The notes under the pieces: generated by a model
Seen by the model: the letters and a program-made list of their open reading frames with translations, nothing else
What the model was told of the DNA's origin: nothing
Databases searched by the model: none
Shown: positions 19,101-25,304 of the stretch, piece by piece
Layout of the letters: each line of letters opens with the position of its first letter
How positions within the stretch are numbered: the first letter of the stretch is position 1
Position numbers and translations under genes: made by a program
Assembly: GCA_026386805.1 (NCBI GenBank)
Contig: JAPLMX010000080.1
Location: 1-64,000 of the forward strand
Direction: 5' to 3'
DNA: 64,000 bases
DNA from: Phycisphaerae bacterium
GTDB taxonomy: Bacteria; Planctomycetota; Phycisphaerae; Sedimentisphaerales; Anaerobacaceae

Positions 19101-19473
19101 GATCCTGGCCTACGTAGAAGCGGACGGTGACGACCGCCTGGCTGGGCATGCTCGTCGAGTACACGTATTCCACGCCGGGGATCTGGTAGATCAGCTTTTC
19201 GAGCCGGGTGGAGACCTGCCGCTCCACTTCCGCTGCGTCGGCCCCCGGCATGGAGATCATCACGTCCGCCATGGGCACGATGATCTGCGGGTCTTCCTCG
19301 CGCGGCGTAATCAGCAGCGACGCCACCCCGGCGATCAAGCTCATGATAATCAGCAGGACCGACAGATTGCCCTTGAGAAACGTCTCGACAATCCGCGTCA
19401 TCCAGTCATGGCCTTCGCCGGCCTTGCCTGACGAATGAGTCTCGTGCTCAACTTCTTTGTCTGGTTTGCCCAT
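16195..19473 (-). CDS. RND-family efflux permease (system 1)
   Basis: The 1092-aa inner-membrane protein has the RND plan: one N-terminal membrane helix (GNLSVLLIIMSLIAGVASLLI), a large periplasmic loop, helices 2-6, a second loop and helices 8-12. The helix-4 motif SLGLVVDDPIVDVENIHRHF carries the paired Asp residues of the proton relay. The MISMPGADAAEVERQVSTRLE segment is typical of this family. The N-terminal 24 residues before the first helix are unusually long and polar. It is transcribed after its adaptor gene (19568-20935), and no TolC gene is adjacent. The substrate is unknown. The DPIVDVEN variant fits AcrB-like or unclassified RND pumps better than CzcA. Confidence 0.9.
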   Translation of the reverse strand: MGKPDKEVEHETHSSGKAGEGHDWMTRIVETFLKGNLSVLLIIMSLIAGVASLLITPREEDPQIIVPMADVMISMPGADAAEVERQVSTRLEKLIYQIPGVEYVYSTSMPSQAVVTVRFYVGQDLERSWVKLHNKIQANIDQVPPGVTGWVVKPVEIDDVPIVNLTLYSPAYSDYELRRMAEELEIRLQAVKNAGRTYVVGGRPREIAVRLSANRMAGHNVTLCDIQRALQGANASLLSGELVQTDQAIRLQAGEFLGTAETVENLVVSVNDQRPVFLKQVADVEDGPAEATTYSRIIFGPQAYTEYDPLAEAEAMPAGIGRQQDYAAVTVAVAKRKGTNAVVVSQDVKKTALTFQKEVLPEDVHVRVTRDYGHTANEKVNDLIEALLVAIAIVVALLAYSLGWREGLIIAVAVPITFSITLLINLLLGYTINRVTLFALILSLGLVVDDPIVDVENIHRHFAMRLLDPYRAIVRAVNEVRPPIILATLAVIISFIPMFFITGMMGPYMAPMALNVPIAMLMSLLVAFTITPWLSYRFLRAAAGHSHAKTFVLEESRLYRVYRGIMMPIFDRRSLQWGILGAIVLLLVFAGLLVLWQAVPLKMLPFDNKSELQVVIDMPEGTTLEATEAVAQDLAEYLMRLPEVTDVTTTAGTSSPIDFNGLVRHYYLRQGANVADVRFNLVSKKRRAQQSHAIALRVRNDLQAIAAKDGANIKIVESPPGPPVISTLVAEVYGSAGQSYSDLAAGARQVRRLMEQTPNVVDVDDVLVAPQTRLRFVVDRTKAALNGITDSQIAQLLDGAVQGSKPVSLRLGDQVNPVWIALRLPRDQRSQVSRLGQLTVRSAGGEAVPLVELGRFEETTIDQPIYHKNLRPVVYVFGDTAGLPPPVAVFQLEDKVKNEPALSNLMVKWAGEGEWEVTIRVFRDLGIAFSVAVLGIYVLLLYQTQSYLLPAIQLVALPLTVIGIMPGFWLLNALTAKNVDGWSDPVYFTATAMIGIIALSGIATRNAILLIEFVEERKKEGKPLLNSLLEAGALRTRPILLTSLAAMLAAWPITLDPIFSGLAWSLIFGLLVSTLFTLVVVPMIYFMAYARS

Positions 19474-19490
19474 GCAATTCCCTCTCTATC

Positions 19491-19577
19491 TTTGATTTTT
19501 GATTGTCTATTTTTGATTGAGGAGCTGCACCGCACTCCTTCTTCAATCAACAATCAGACATCAAAAATCAAAAATCG
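19491..19577. repeat. AT-rich inverted repeat between RND adaptor and permease
   Basis: Copies of TTTTTGATT on the left and AATCAAAAATC on the right flank a hairpin in which TTGATTGA pairs with TCAATCAA and GGAG pairs with CTCC. The words match the repeat in the MCE operon (8484-8546). It ends at the stop codon of the adaptor gene, so the mRNA between the two genes should fold. Confidence 0.6.
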
Positions 19578-20935
19578 ACGATCACTCGCTCCGCCGGCTT
19601 GAGGCCACTGAGCACCTCGACCGTGTCGTCGTGCGGCCGGCCGAGAGTCACGAACCGCCGATGCGGGACGCCTCTGGCATCGATGACATCCAGGAGATGG
19701 AGCTGACCGACCTGGCGGACCGCCCGTGCCGGGATGACCAGCGCCTGGTACGTGCCCGTCGGAACCGCCAGCGTGCCGAACTGCCCGCTGACCAAGCCTG
19801 CCTGCGCCGGCAGCGAGATTTTGACCAGCAACGTCCGCGTGCGCGGGTCGGCCTGCGGGACGATCTCTCGAACCGTCCCCTGCAGTGTCTGCTGGATGGC
19901 GTCGATTCGCACGTCGAGCTTCTGGTCGAATTTCATCCCCGCCACGAGCGATTCCGCCACCACGGCATGGAACTCCGGCTCGGCTGACTTTTCGATGACA
20001 AAGAGAGGCTGCCCCGGCATGACCATGTCGCCGGCGTCGATTGTCTTCCGCACGAGCCTACCACTGAACGGGGCCTCGATGGTCGTGTAGCTGAGCATCA
20101 CCTGCGCCTCGCGGACCGCGGCAACCGATTGCTCCCTCTGGGCCTCCAGGCGTGCCGCGTCGCTGCGAACCGCCACCACCTGCTGGACCGCAGCCCGGAC
20201 CTGGGCCTCGGCGACCTCCTTCTGGGCGCGGGCGTGGTCAAGCTGCTGGCTGGTCCCCGCCCCACTGGCCTGCAGGGTCTCCATCCGCTTGAAATCCGTC
20301 AGGGCCTGCTCGGCCTGGGCTTCGACCACCTGTTGCTGGGCCTGGGCCGCCGCCAGTTGCGCCGCCGCTCCGGCCAGGGCCTTTTCCGACGCCGTGACCT
20401 GGGTCTGGGCCTGGCTGAGCTTCGCTTCAATGTCCCGGCTGTCCAACCGGGCCAGCACGGTCGGCCCCAGTGTCGAGGGCGTGGGGCCCCCCAACGCGGA
20501 ATTATGCGTTGGGGACCCCGTCCCGCCCTCGGATCGCGGGCTGGAAGCCCGCGACACGGACCCGGCCTCCGGCCCCGTCACCGCCTGGCCTTCCTGCACG
20601 AGCACCTCGCGAACCTGGGCCATGATCCGTCCGGCCACCTCGGCCCGCGCGCGAGTCTGCACCGTGCCCACTTGGTCAACAATCAATGGGAAGGTCCGCA
20701 TCTCGACGGGTTGGCTCCGCGCCGCGGTGGCCGGAGCCTTTGCGGGCGTCGCGGGCGCGGCGGCTCGGATCTTGTCGAGAAAAGCACCCGATAGCCATAG
20801 CATCAGGACGATCAAGACCGCCACGAGCATCAGTATCTTGCCGATTTCCCAAACGGCCGCCTGGGAGCGTCTCAGCGCCGAAAGCAATGTTCGGGGAATC
20901 TTCTTCGTTGCACGGATGATCCTGTTCATGGCCAT
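19568..20935 (-). CDS. RND periplasmic adaptor (HlyD/AcrA-like) with in-frame repeat insertion
   Basis: This adaptor of about 455 aa has one N-terminal membrane helix (IGKILMLVAVLIVLMLWLSGAFL). A lipoyl half (AGRIMAQVREVLVQEGQAV), a long coiled-coil hairpin rich in Ala, Gln and Glu, the second lipoyl half (YTTIEAPFSGRLVRKTIDAGDMV) and beta-barrel domains follow. It joins the permease gene 94 bp downstream. I chose the ATG at 20935, with GGAG 5 nt upstream, over a TTG at 20950. Residues 127-156 are encoded by a palindromic repeat (20470-20557) inserted between QAV and VLARLDSRDIEAKL, where other adaptors have only a short turn. The domain would have to accommodate this extra loop. Confidence 0.88.
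   Translation of the reverse strand: MAMNRIIRATKKIPRTLLSALRRSQAAVWEIGKILMLVAVLIVLMLWLSGAFLDKIRAAAPATPAKAPATAARSQPVEMRTFPLIVDQVGTVQTRARAEVAGRIMAQVREVLVQEGQAVTGPEAGSVSRASSPRSEGGTGSPTHNSALGGPTPSTLGPTVLARLDSRDIEAKLSQAQTQVTASEKALAGAAAQLAAAQAQQQVVEAQAEQALTDFKRMETLQASGAGTSQQLDHARAQKEVAEAQVRAAVQQVVAVRSDAARLEAQREQSVAAVREAQVMLSYTTIEAPFSGRLVRKTIDAGDMVMPGQPLFVIEKSAEPEFHAVVAESLVAGMKFDQKLDVRIDAIQQTLQGTVREIVPQADPRTRTLLVKISLPAQAGLVSGQFGTLAVPTGTYQALVIPARAVRQVGQLHLLDVIDARGVPHRRFVTLGRPHDDTVEVLSGLKPAERVIVDF
20470..20557. repeat. Palindromic repeat family B inside the RND adaptor gene
   Basis: An 88-bp composite palindrome begins GTGTCGAGGGC and ends GCCCGCGACAC. It has an inner pair, CCCCAACGCGGAATT with TGCGTTGGGG. 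On the complementary strand it matches an intergenic copy at 52577-52670 over nearly its whole length. The bases are read through in frame within the adaptor. Confidence 0.8.
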
Positions 20936-21046
20936 AGGTTCTCCATACAATCCTTGTCACGGAAGTTTATACCAAATACCGCCTTTCCAGCCAAGAGGTC
21001 CGTTCTTCCCTCAGAAAACCACGGCTGGCCGGCAGATCCCGCTCGC

Positions 21047-21415
21047 TCACCGCACGTCTGGCTCATCCGTGGGGTCACAGGAAACCTTGCGCCAGGGAAA
21101 CAGGATGGACTTGGCGCAGGTTTTGATCCAGGTCCAGTGCAGAACGATGTGGACCAGGATCAAGAAGACGAACACCAAGGCCAGGATGAAGTGAACGTCG
21201 CCCCAATCATGCCGGCCCAGGCCGAGCAGTTGCTTGACCTGATCGCCTCCGGGTCCGGGACCACGGCCTCCGCGAAAGCCATAGCCATACCCGCGCCCAC
21301 CACCGCCCGAGCCCGGCGGCAGCACCCATCTCATGACAGAACCCGTCGCCGCCAACAAGAGCAGGTTGACAAAGGCGATCAAGTCCACGACGAAATTCAA
21401 CGTTGCACGTCTCAT
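21047..21415 (-). CDS. Small DUF4405-type membrane protein
   Basis: The product has about 122 aa with two hydrophobic segments: FVVDLIAFVNLLLLAATGSVMRWVLP near the start, and DVHFILALVFVFLILVHIVLHWTWI. A Gly/Arg/Tyr-rich loop separates them. The His residues in the second helix (VHFIL, LVHIVLHW) and the RRATLNFVVDL start match DUF4405, a family related to cytochrome b561-type haem membrane proteins. The ATG at 21415 is preferred over 21421, since GGAG lies 7 nt before it. It ends about 110 bp before the adaptor gene and is transcribed toward it. Its link with the pump is only by position. Confidence 0.75.
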   Translation of the reverse strand: MRRATLNFVVDLIAFVNLLLLAATGSVMRWVLPPGSGGGGRGYGYGFRGGRGPGPGGDQVKQLLGLGRHDWGDVHFILALVFVFLILVHIVLHWTWIKTCAKSILFPWRKVSCDPTDEPDVR

Positions 21416-21573
21416 GGCCATGCTCCATAGTCTCAGTGTTTGCGTTTCACATGCGGATGAATGAGACAGATCATTCGCAGTGAATCACCCCAGATCTTGA
21501 CAAGGATTTCCCACTTGACTTCGCAAATCATACTCCTGTATGCTGCACGCTGCATAATATGACATGCTGCACC

Positions 21574-21604
21574 CGATTTCAACGGTCGTCTTGTATTGAA
21601 ATCG
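21574..21604. promoter_or_regulatory. Inverted repeat upstream of the metal-uptake gene set
   Basis: CGATTTCAA at 21574-21582 and TTGAAATCG at 21596-21604 form perfect 9-bp arms with a 13-nt spacer. The site lies 60 bp before the GTG start of the His-rich protein and about 160 bp from the divergent DUF4405 gene. It is therefore a candidate operator for either gene or for both. Zur/Fur-type control would make sense for the genes downstream, but the sequence is not a canonical box. Confidence 0.4.
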
Positions 21605-21664
21605 TGTGTCCGTCATCTTGTATTCGGTAAGCGCACGGTAGATGTTATGCTCCCGGGGTAAGGT

Positions 21665-22000
21665 GTGAAGCAAGCTAAGCCCATCATTGCGACGGCTGTC
21701 GTGCTATGCGTGGCGATGGTGAACGCCGGTGTCTTGCATGCGGTGCACATGCACCAGCATAGCACCAGTCGCAGCGCCTCGGGCGGCTCTCCGCCGGCCG
21801 GCCACCACCATGACCCCAGCACGTGTCCTTTTTGCATCCAGTTTGCATCCGGTAACAAAACGGTTTCGCCCGACTTCGGCGGACCCGTCAGTTTCACCCT
21901 CGGCCCGGTCCAGGACGTGATTTCTTTCTGGACGTTCTTTCTGCCGAGCGTGTCCCTTCCATCCTCACCCGCCCGCGCCCCGCCGTCTATCTGCCTGTAG
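21665..22000 (+). CDS. His-rich exported protein with CPFC motif
   Basis: The 111-aa protein starts with a signal peptide (IIATAVVLCVAMVNAGVLHA), followed by HAVHMHQHSTS, GHHHDPSTCPFC and a hydrophobic tail (ISFWTFFLPSVSLPS). The His clusters and CxxC pair suggest metal binding in the periplasm or at the membrane. The layout resembles DUF2946-like proteins, which often accompany copper or zinc genes. The start is a GTG at 21665 with GGGGTAAGG just before it. The next in-frame ATG would remove the signal peptide. It heads a plus-strand series with an outer-membrane barrel and a metal ABC importer, which supports a role in metal capture. Confidence 0.7.
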   Translation: MKQAKPIIATAVVLCVAMVNAGVLHAVHMHQHSTSRSASGGSPPAGHHHDPSTCPFCIQFASGNKTVSPDFGGPVSFTLGPVQDVISFWTFFLPSVSLPSSPARAPPSICL

Positions 22001-22098
22001 ATTCAAATCGTAGTCAGTCGGTAGGATGTGGGTTTCACATCGACCCCTACCGGCAAAACCAGCGGAGTGCTTTCCTATGAACGTGTGGAGGCAGACAC

Positions 22099-23382
22099 AT
22101 GCAGATACGAGCATTTGGGTGTGGTCCTTGCTTTGCCGTCTTCCTGTTCTTTGCCTGCGCCGGTCTGGCGGGGCAAACGAACATCGCCGGCGATGAACAG
22201 CAGTCTCTGCGGGAGCAGATCGCGCGGCTTCAGCGGGAGATCAAGGACGCCAATGACCGACACGTGGCGGACCTGAAGAAACTGCACGAGGAAGTGGAGT
22301 CTCTCAGGCTGAAGGCGGCGGAGCCTAATGAGTCCGCGACAACGCCTGAGCAGAATCAGGGTGGGCCGGGGCCCTTGGGCCGGATCGCGCGGAGCTTCAA
22401 TCCGGAAATCTCCGCCATAGGCGACGTCCTCTTTCACGCCGGAAAGAACGACGAGGGCGAGAACGAGAACCAGTTTCGCTTCCGGGAGTTGGAGCTGGCT
22501 CTTGGCAGTGCGGTGGACCCGTTTGGACGGGCGGATTTCTTTCTCGGCATTGAAGAAGAGGAGGGCGAATGGGGCGTCAATCTGGAGGAAGGGTATTTTA
22601 CGTTCGACACGCTGCCGTATGATCTCAAGGCACGCGCAGGGAAGTTCTTCTCCGCCTTCGGAAAGGCCAACCAGCTCCATACGCATGCCATGCCCTGGGT
22701 GGACAAACCCCTGATGATCCGCAACTACTTCGGCGAAGAAGGCATGAGCGAGCCGGGGGCGGAACTGTCGTGGCTCGTGCCCAATCCGTGGGAGAAATAC
22801 ATCGAGCTGCTCTTTCAGGTCCAGAACAATGGAAACGAGCCGAGCTTTGCGGGCGGGCAGTCCAGAGACCTGATGTACGTCGCGCATCTGAAGAACTTCT
22901 TCGATCTCGACAGTGCTTCCAGCCTGGAAGTGGGCGGCAGTCTTGCCACCGGCGCCAACGCCGCTACCGGCGGGGGCCATCAGACGAACCTGGAAGGAGT
23001 CGATGTGACCTACAAGTGGCGGCCTCCCCAGCAGGGACTTTACAGATTGCTGACCTGGATGAACGAGCTTCTGCTCAGTCAGAAACAGCAGGGGGCCGAG
23101 GATACGGTGGATTCGCATGGGCTGTACAGCTCGCTGGAGTATCAGTTCAGCAGGCGATGGAGCGTTATGGGGCGATACGACTACTCCCAATTCCCGGACG
23201 ATAACGACTCGCACGAGAATGCGTATACTGGCGGCCTGACGTTTGCCCAGAGCGAGTTCTGCTTCTGGCGAGCCCAGTTCACTCACACCGACGGAGACGG
23301 AGTCTCGGCGCCGGGCAGCCGGAATGAGTTCTTTTTGCAGTTGGACTTCGGGATCGGGCCGCACCGTGCCCATCCGTATTGA
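22099..23382 (+). CDS. Outer-membrane beta-barrel (porin-like) with N-terminal coiled coil
   Basis: The 427-aa product has a signal peptide and then a coiled coil (SLREQIARLQREIKDAND and LKKLHEEVESLRLKAA). A barrel follows with many alternating strands, such as FRFRELELALGSAVDPFGRADFFLG, and it ends FFLQLDFGIGPHRAHPY with aromatic residues at the terminus. Similar barrels without plugs are found beside zinc and manganese importer genes and are thought to let metal or a metal chelate cross the outer membrane. The binding-protein gene starts 16 bp downstream, so the two are probably co-transcribed. Confidence 0.75.
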   Translation: MQIRAFGCGPCFAVFLFFACAGLAGQTNIAGDEQQSLREQIARLQREIKDANDRHVADLKKLHEEVESLRLKAAEPNESATTPEQNQGGPGPLGRIARSFNPEISAIGDVLFHAGKNDEGENENQFRFRELELALGSAVDPFGRADFFLGIEEEEGEWGVNLEEGYFTFDTLPYDLKARAGKFFSAFGKANQLHTHAMPWVDKPLMIRNYFGEEGMSEPGAELSWLVPNPWEKYIELLFQVQNNGNEPSFAGGQSRDLMYVAHLKNFFDLDSASSLEVGGSLATGANAATGGGHQTNLEGVDVTYKWRPPQQGLYRLLTWMNELLLSQKQQGAEDTVDSHGLYSSLEYQFSRRWSVMGRYDYSQFPDDNDSHENAYTGGLTFAQSEFCFWRAQFTHTDGDGVSAPGSRNEFFLQLDFGIGPHRAHPY

Positions 23383-23398
23383 AAAGGAGATGCCAATT

Positions 23399-24460
23399 AT
23401 GAACGCTAATTTCATAGACGGATTCAGTCGGAGAGCTTGCTTGTTCTTCCTTGTTCTGGGTGTTCTTTTGGCCTGCCCGTTGCGGCCGTGCCAGGCCAAA
23501 GACAAGCTCGATATCGTAACGACGACCACAAACCTGGAATCCATTGCCAAGGCCGTCGGCGGCGACCATGTCAATGTCTCCGCGATTTCCACTGGTAAAG
23601 AGGACCCGCATTTCATTTCCGCCAAGCCGAGCTACATGCTCAAGGCCAAGAAAGCGGACCTGTGGATTCGCGTCGGTTTGGAGCTGGAAATCGGCTACGA
23701 AGGGCTGATTCTGGAGGGGGCCCGCAACCCCAAGATTCACGTCGGCTCGCCTGGGCATCTGGATGCTTCCGAGGGGATTGCCCCTCTGGAAGTCCCCACT
23801 GGGAAGGTCAGCCGCACGATGGGGGATGTCCATCCCCTGGGAAACCCCCATTACTGGCTCGACCCGTACAATGGCCGGATCAGCGCCCGGAACATCTGCC
23901 GACGTCTGAAGCAGCTCGACTCGGAGCATGCCGGGGATTACGACCGCAATCTGGCTGCCTTTGTTCTGAACGTGGACAATGCGATGTTCGGCGTCAGACT
24001 GGTGGAAGCCCTAGGCGGGGGGAAGCTCTGGAAGATGCAGTCTGATGGCACCCTCGACGGCTTCCTCAAAGACCAATCGCTTTCGCTGGATGGCTGGCTG
24101 GCCAAGCTCAAGCCGTTTGAAGGGGCCAAGATCGTCACGTACCATCGCAGTTGGCCCTATTTTGCCCGTCGGTTTCATCTGGACGTTGTCGCGGAGCTGG
24201 AACCGAAGCCGGGGATTCCGCCAGGGCCGGGGCACCTTCGGGACGTGATCAACACGATGAAATCCGACAAGGTGGGCATCATTCTGATGGAGCCTTTCTA
24301 CCACCACGCCGACGCCGACGCGGTGGCCGAAAAGACCGGAGCGAAAGTCGTTGTGGTCGCCGCCGCCGTGAACGGCCGGGAGGAAGCGGTCAGTTACATC
24401 GCCATGATCGACAATATCGTCACCCGGCTTGGCAGTGCCCTGAGCGAGGTGTCGAAATGA
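23399..24460 (+). CDS. Metal ABC transporter substrate-binding protein (ZnuA/TroA-like)
   Basis: This periplasmic protein of about 353 aa belongs to cluster A-I. After a signal peptide (ACLFFLVLGVLLACPLRPCQA) it reads IVTTTTNLESIAKAVGGDHVNV. Likely metal ligands are His 71 (EDPHFISAKPSY), His 145 or 151 (GDVHPLGNPHYWLDP), His 247 (VTYHRSWPYF) and an acidic residue in the C-terminal lobe. There is no long His-rich loop, so zinc and manganese cannot be told apart. I chose the ATG at 23399, where AAGGAG is 9 nt upstream. The ATG at 23390 touches that site. Its stop overlaps the permease start (ATGA at 24457-24460). Confidence 0.88.
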   Translation: MNANFIDGFSRRACLFFLVLGVLLACPLRPCQAKDKLDIVTTTTNLESIAKAVGGDHVNVSAISTGKEDPHFISAKPSYMLKAKKADLWIRVGLELEIGYEGLILEGARNPKIHVGSPGHLDASEGIAPLEVPTGKVSRTMGDVHPLGNPHYWLDPYNGRISARNICRRLKQLDSEHAGDYDRNLAAFVLNVDNAMFGVRLVEALGGGKLWKMQSDGTLDGFLKDQSLSLDGWLAKLKPFEGAKIVTYHRSWPYFARRFHLDVVAELEPKPGIPPGPGHLRDVINTMKSDKVGIILMEPFYHHADADAVAEKTGAKVVVVAAAVNGREEAVSYIAMIDNIVTRLGSALSEVSK

Positions 24461-25299
24461 GCGGTATGCTGGAGCTTCTGTTCATCCCTTTTCTGGCGTG
24501 TCTGATCCTCACCGGGATTCACTGCTACCTGGGTATTCACATCGTTTCTCGCGGGGTCATTTTCGTGGACTTGTCGCTGGCCCAGGTGGCCGCATTGGGC
24601 AGTACCGTTGCGCTGCTGGCCGGGTACGAGCTGAACAGCACGGAAGCGTATCTGATCTCTCTGGGCTTTACATTCCTTGGCGCCGGGGTCTTCGCCCTGG
24701 GGCAGACCCGCGACAAGTCCGTCCCGCAGGAGGCGATCATCGGCATTGTGTACGCCGTCAGCTCTGCCGCCGCGATTCTCGTCCTCGACAAGGCCCCGCA
24801 CGGCGAAGAGGCGATCAAGGCGATGCTGGTCGGGAGCATTCTCTTTGCCACCTGGCGCCAGATCGCCGAGATATCGATCATCTATCTCGCCGTCGCTGTG
24901 TTGCACTTCTTGCTGAGGAAGAAGTTCCTCTTGATCTCCATGAATCCGGACCTGGCCCGGCAGAGCGGCCTGTGGATTCGCTTCTGGGACTTCATTTTCT
25001 ACCTCACGTTCGGATTCGTTGTGACGAGCTCGGTGCATATTGCCGGCGTGCTGCTGGTCTTCAGTTATCTCGTCGTGCCGGCCGTGTGTGCGATGTTCTT
25101 CGTCCGGGGTGTGGCCCATCGCCTGTTGGTCGGTTGGGGGCTGGGATTTATCGCGAGCGTCCTGGGGCTGTACGCTTCCGCGAGATGGGATTTCCCCACC
25201 GGAGCGTCCGTCGTCACCATGTTCGGCGTCGTGCTGGTCGTTTGTGCGGCAGTGAAGGGTGTGGTCGGTTTGACAACCGGGCTTCCGCAGAAAGCATGA
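24457..25299 (+). CDS. Metal ABC transporter permease (ZnuB-like)
   Basis: The 280-aa inner-membrane protein has about eight hydrophobic helices. It carries the family's landmarks: GVIFVDLSLAQVAALGS near the start, KSVPQEAIIGIVYAVSSAAAILVLDKAPHG in the middle and HIAGVLLVFSYLVVPAVCAMFF near the end. It passes the ion delivered by the binding protein into the cytoplasm. The ATG overlaps the preceding stop codon. No ATPase gene of this system is present: the next gene downstream is on the other strand, and only the barrel and the His-rich protein lie upstream. The ATPase must be encoded elsewhere. Confidence 0.9.
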   Translation: MSGMLELLFIPFLACLILTGIHCYLGIHIVSRGVIFVDLSLAQVAALGSTVALLAGYELNSTEAYLISLGFTFLGAGVFALGQTRDKSVPQEAIIGIVYAVSSAAAILVLDKAPHGEEAIKAMLVGSILFATWRQIAEISIIYLAVAVLHFLLRKKFLLISMNPDLARQSGLWIRFWDFIFYLTFGFVVTSSVHIAGVLLVFSYLVVPAVCAMFFVRGVAHRLLVGWGLGFIASVLGLYASARWDFPTGASVVTMFGVVLVVCAAVKGVVGLTTGLPQKA

Positions 25300-25304
25300 G
25301 GCGA

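Noticed and set aside
22075-23625. A 516-codon minus-strand frame
   Set aside because: It lies opposite the outer-membrane barrel and the start of the binding protein, both well supported. It is an artefact of GC-rich codon use.
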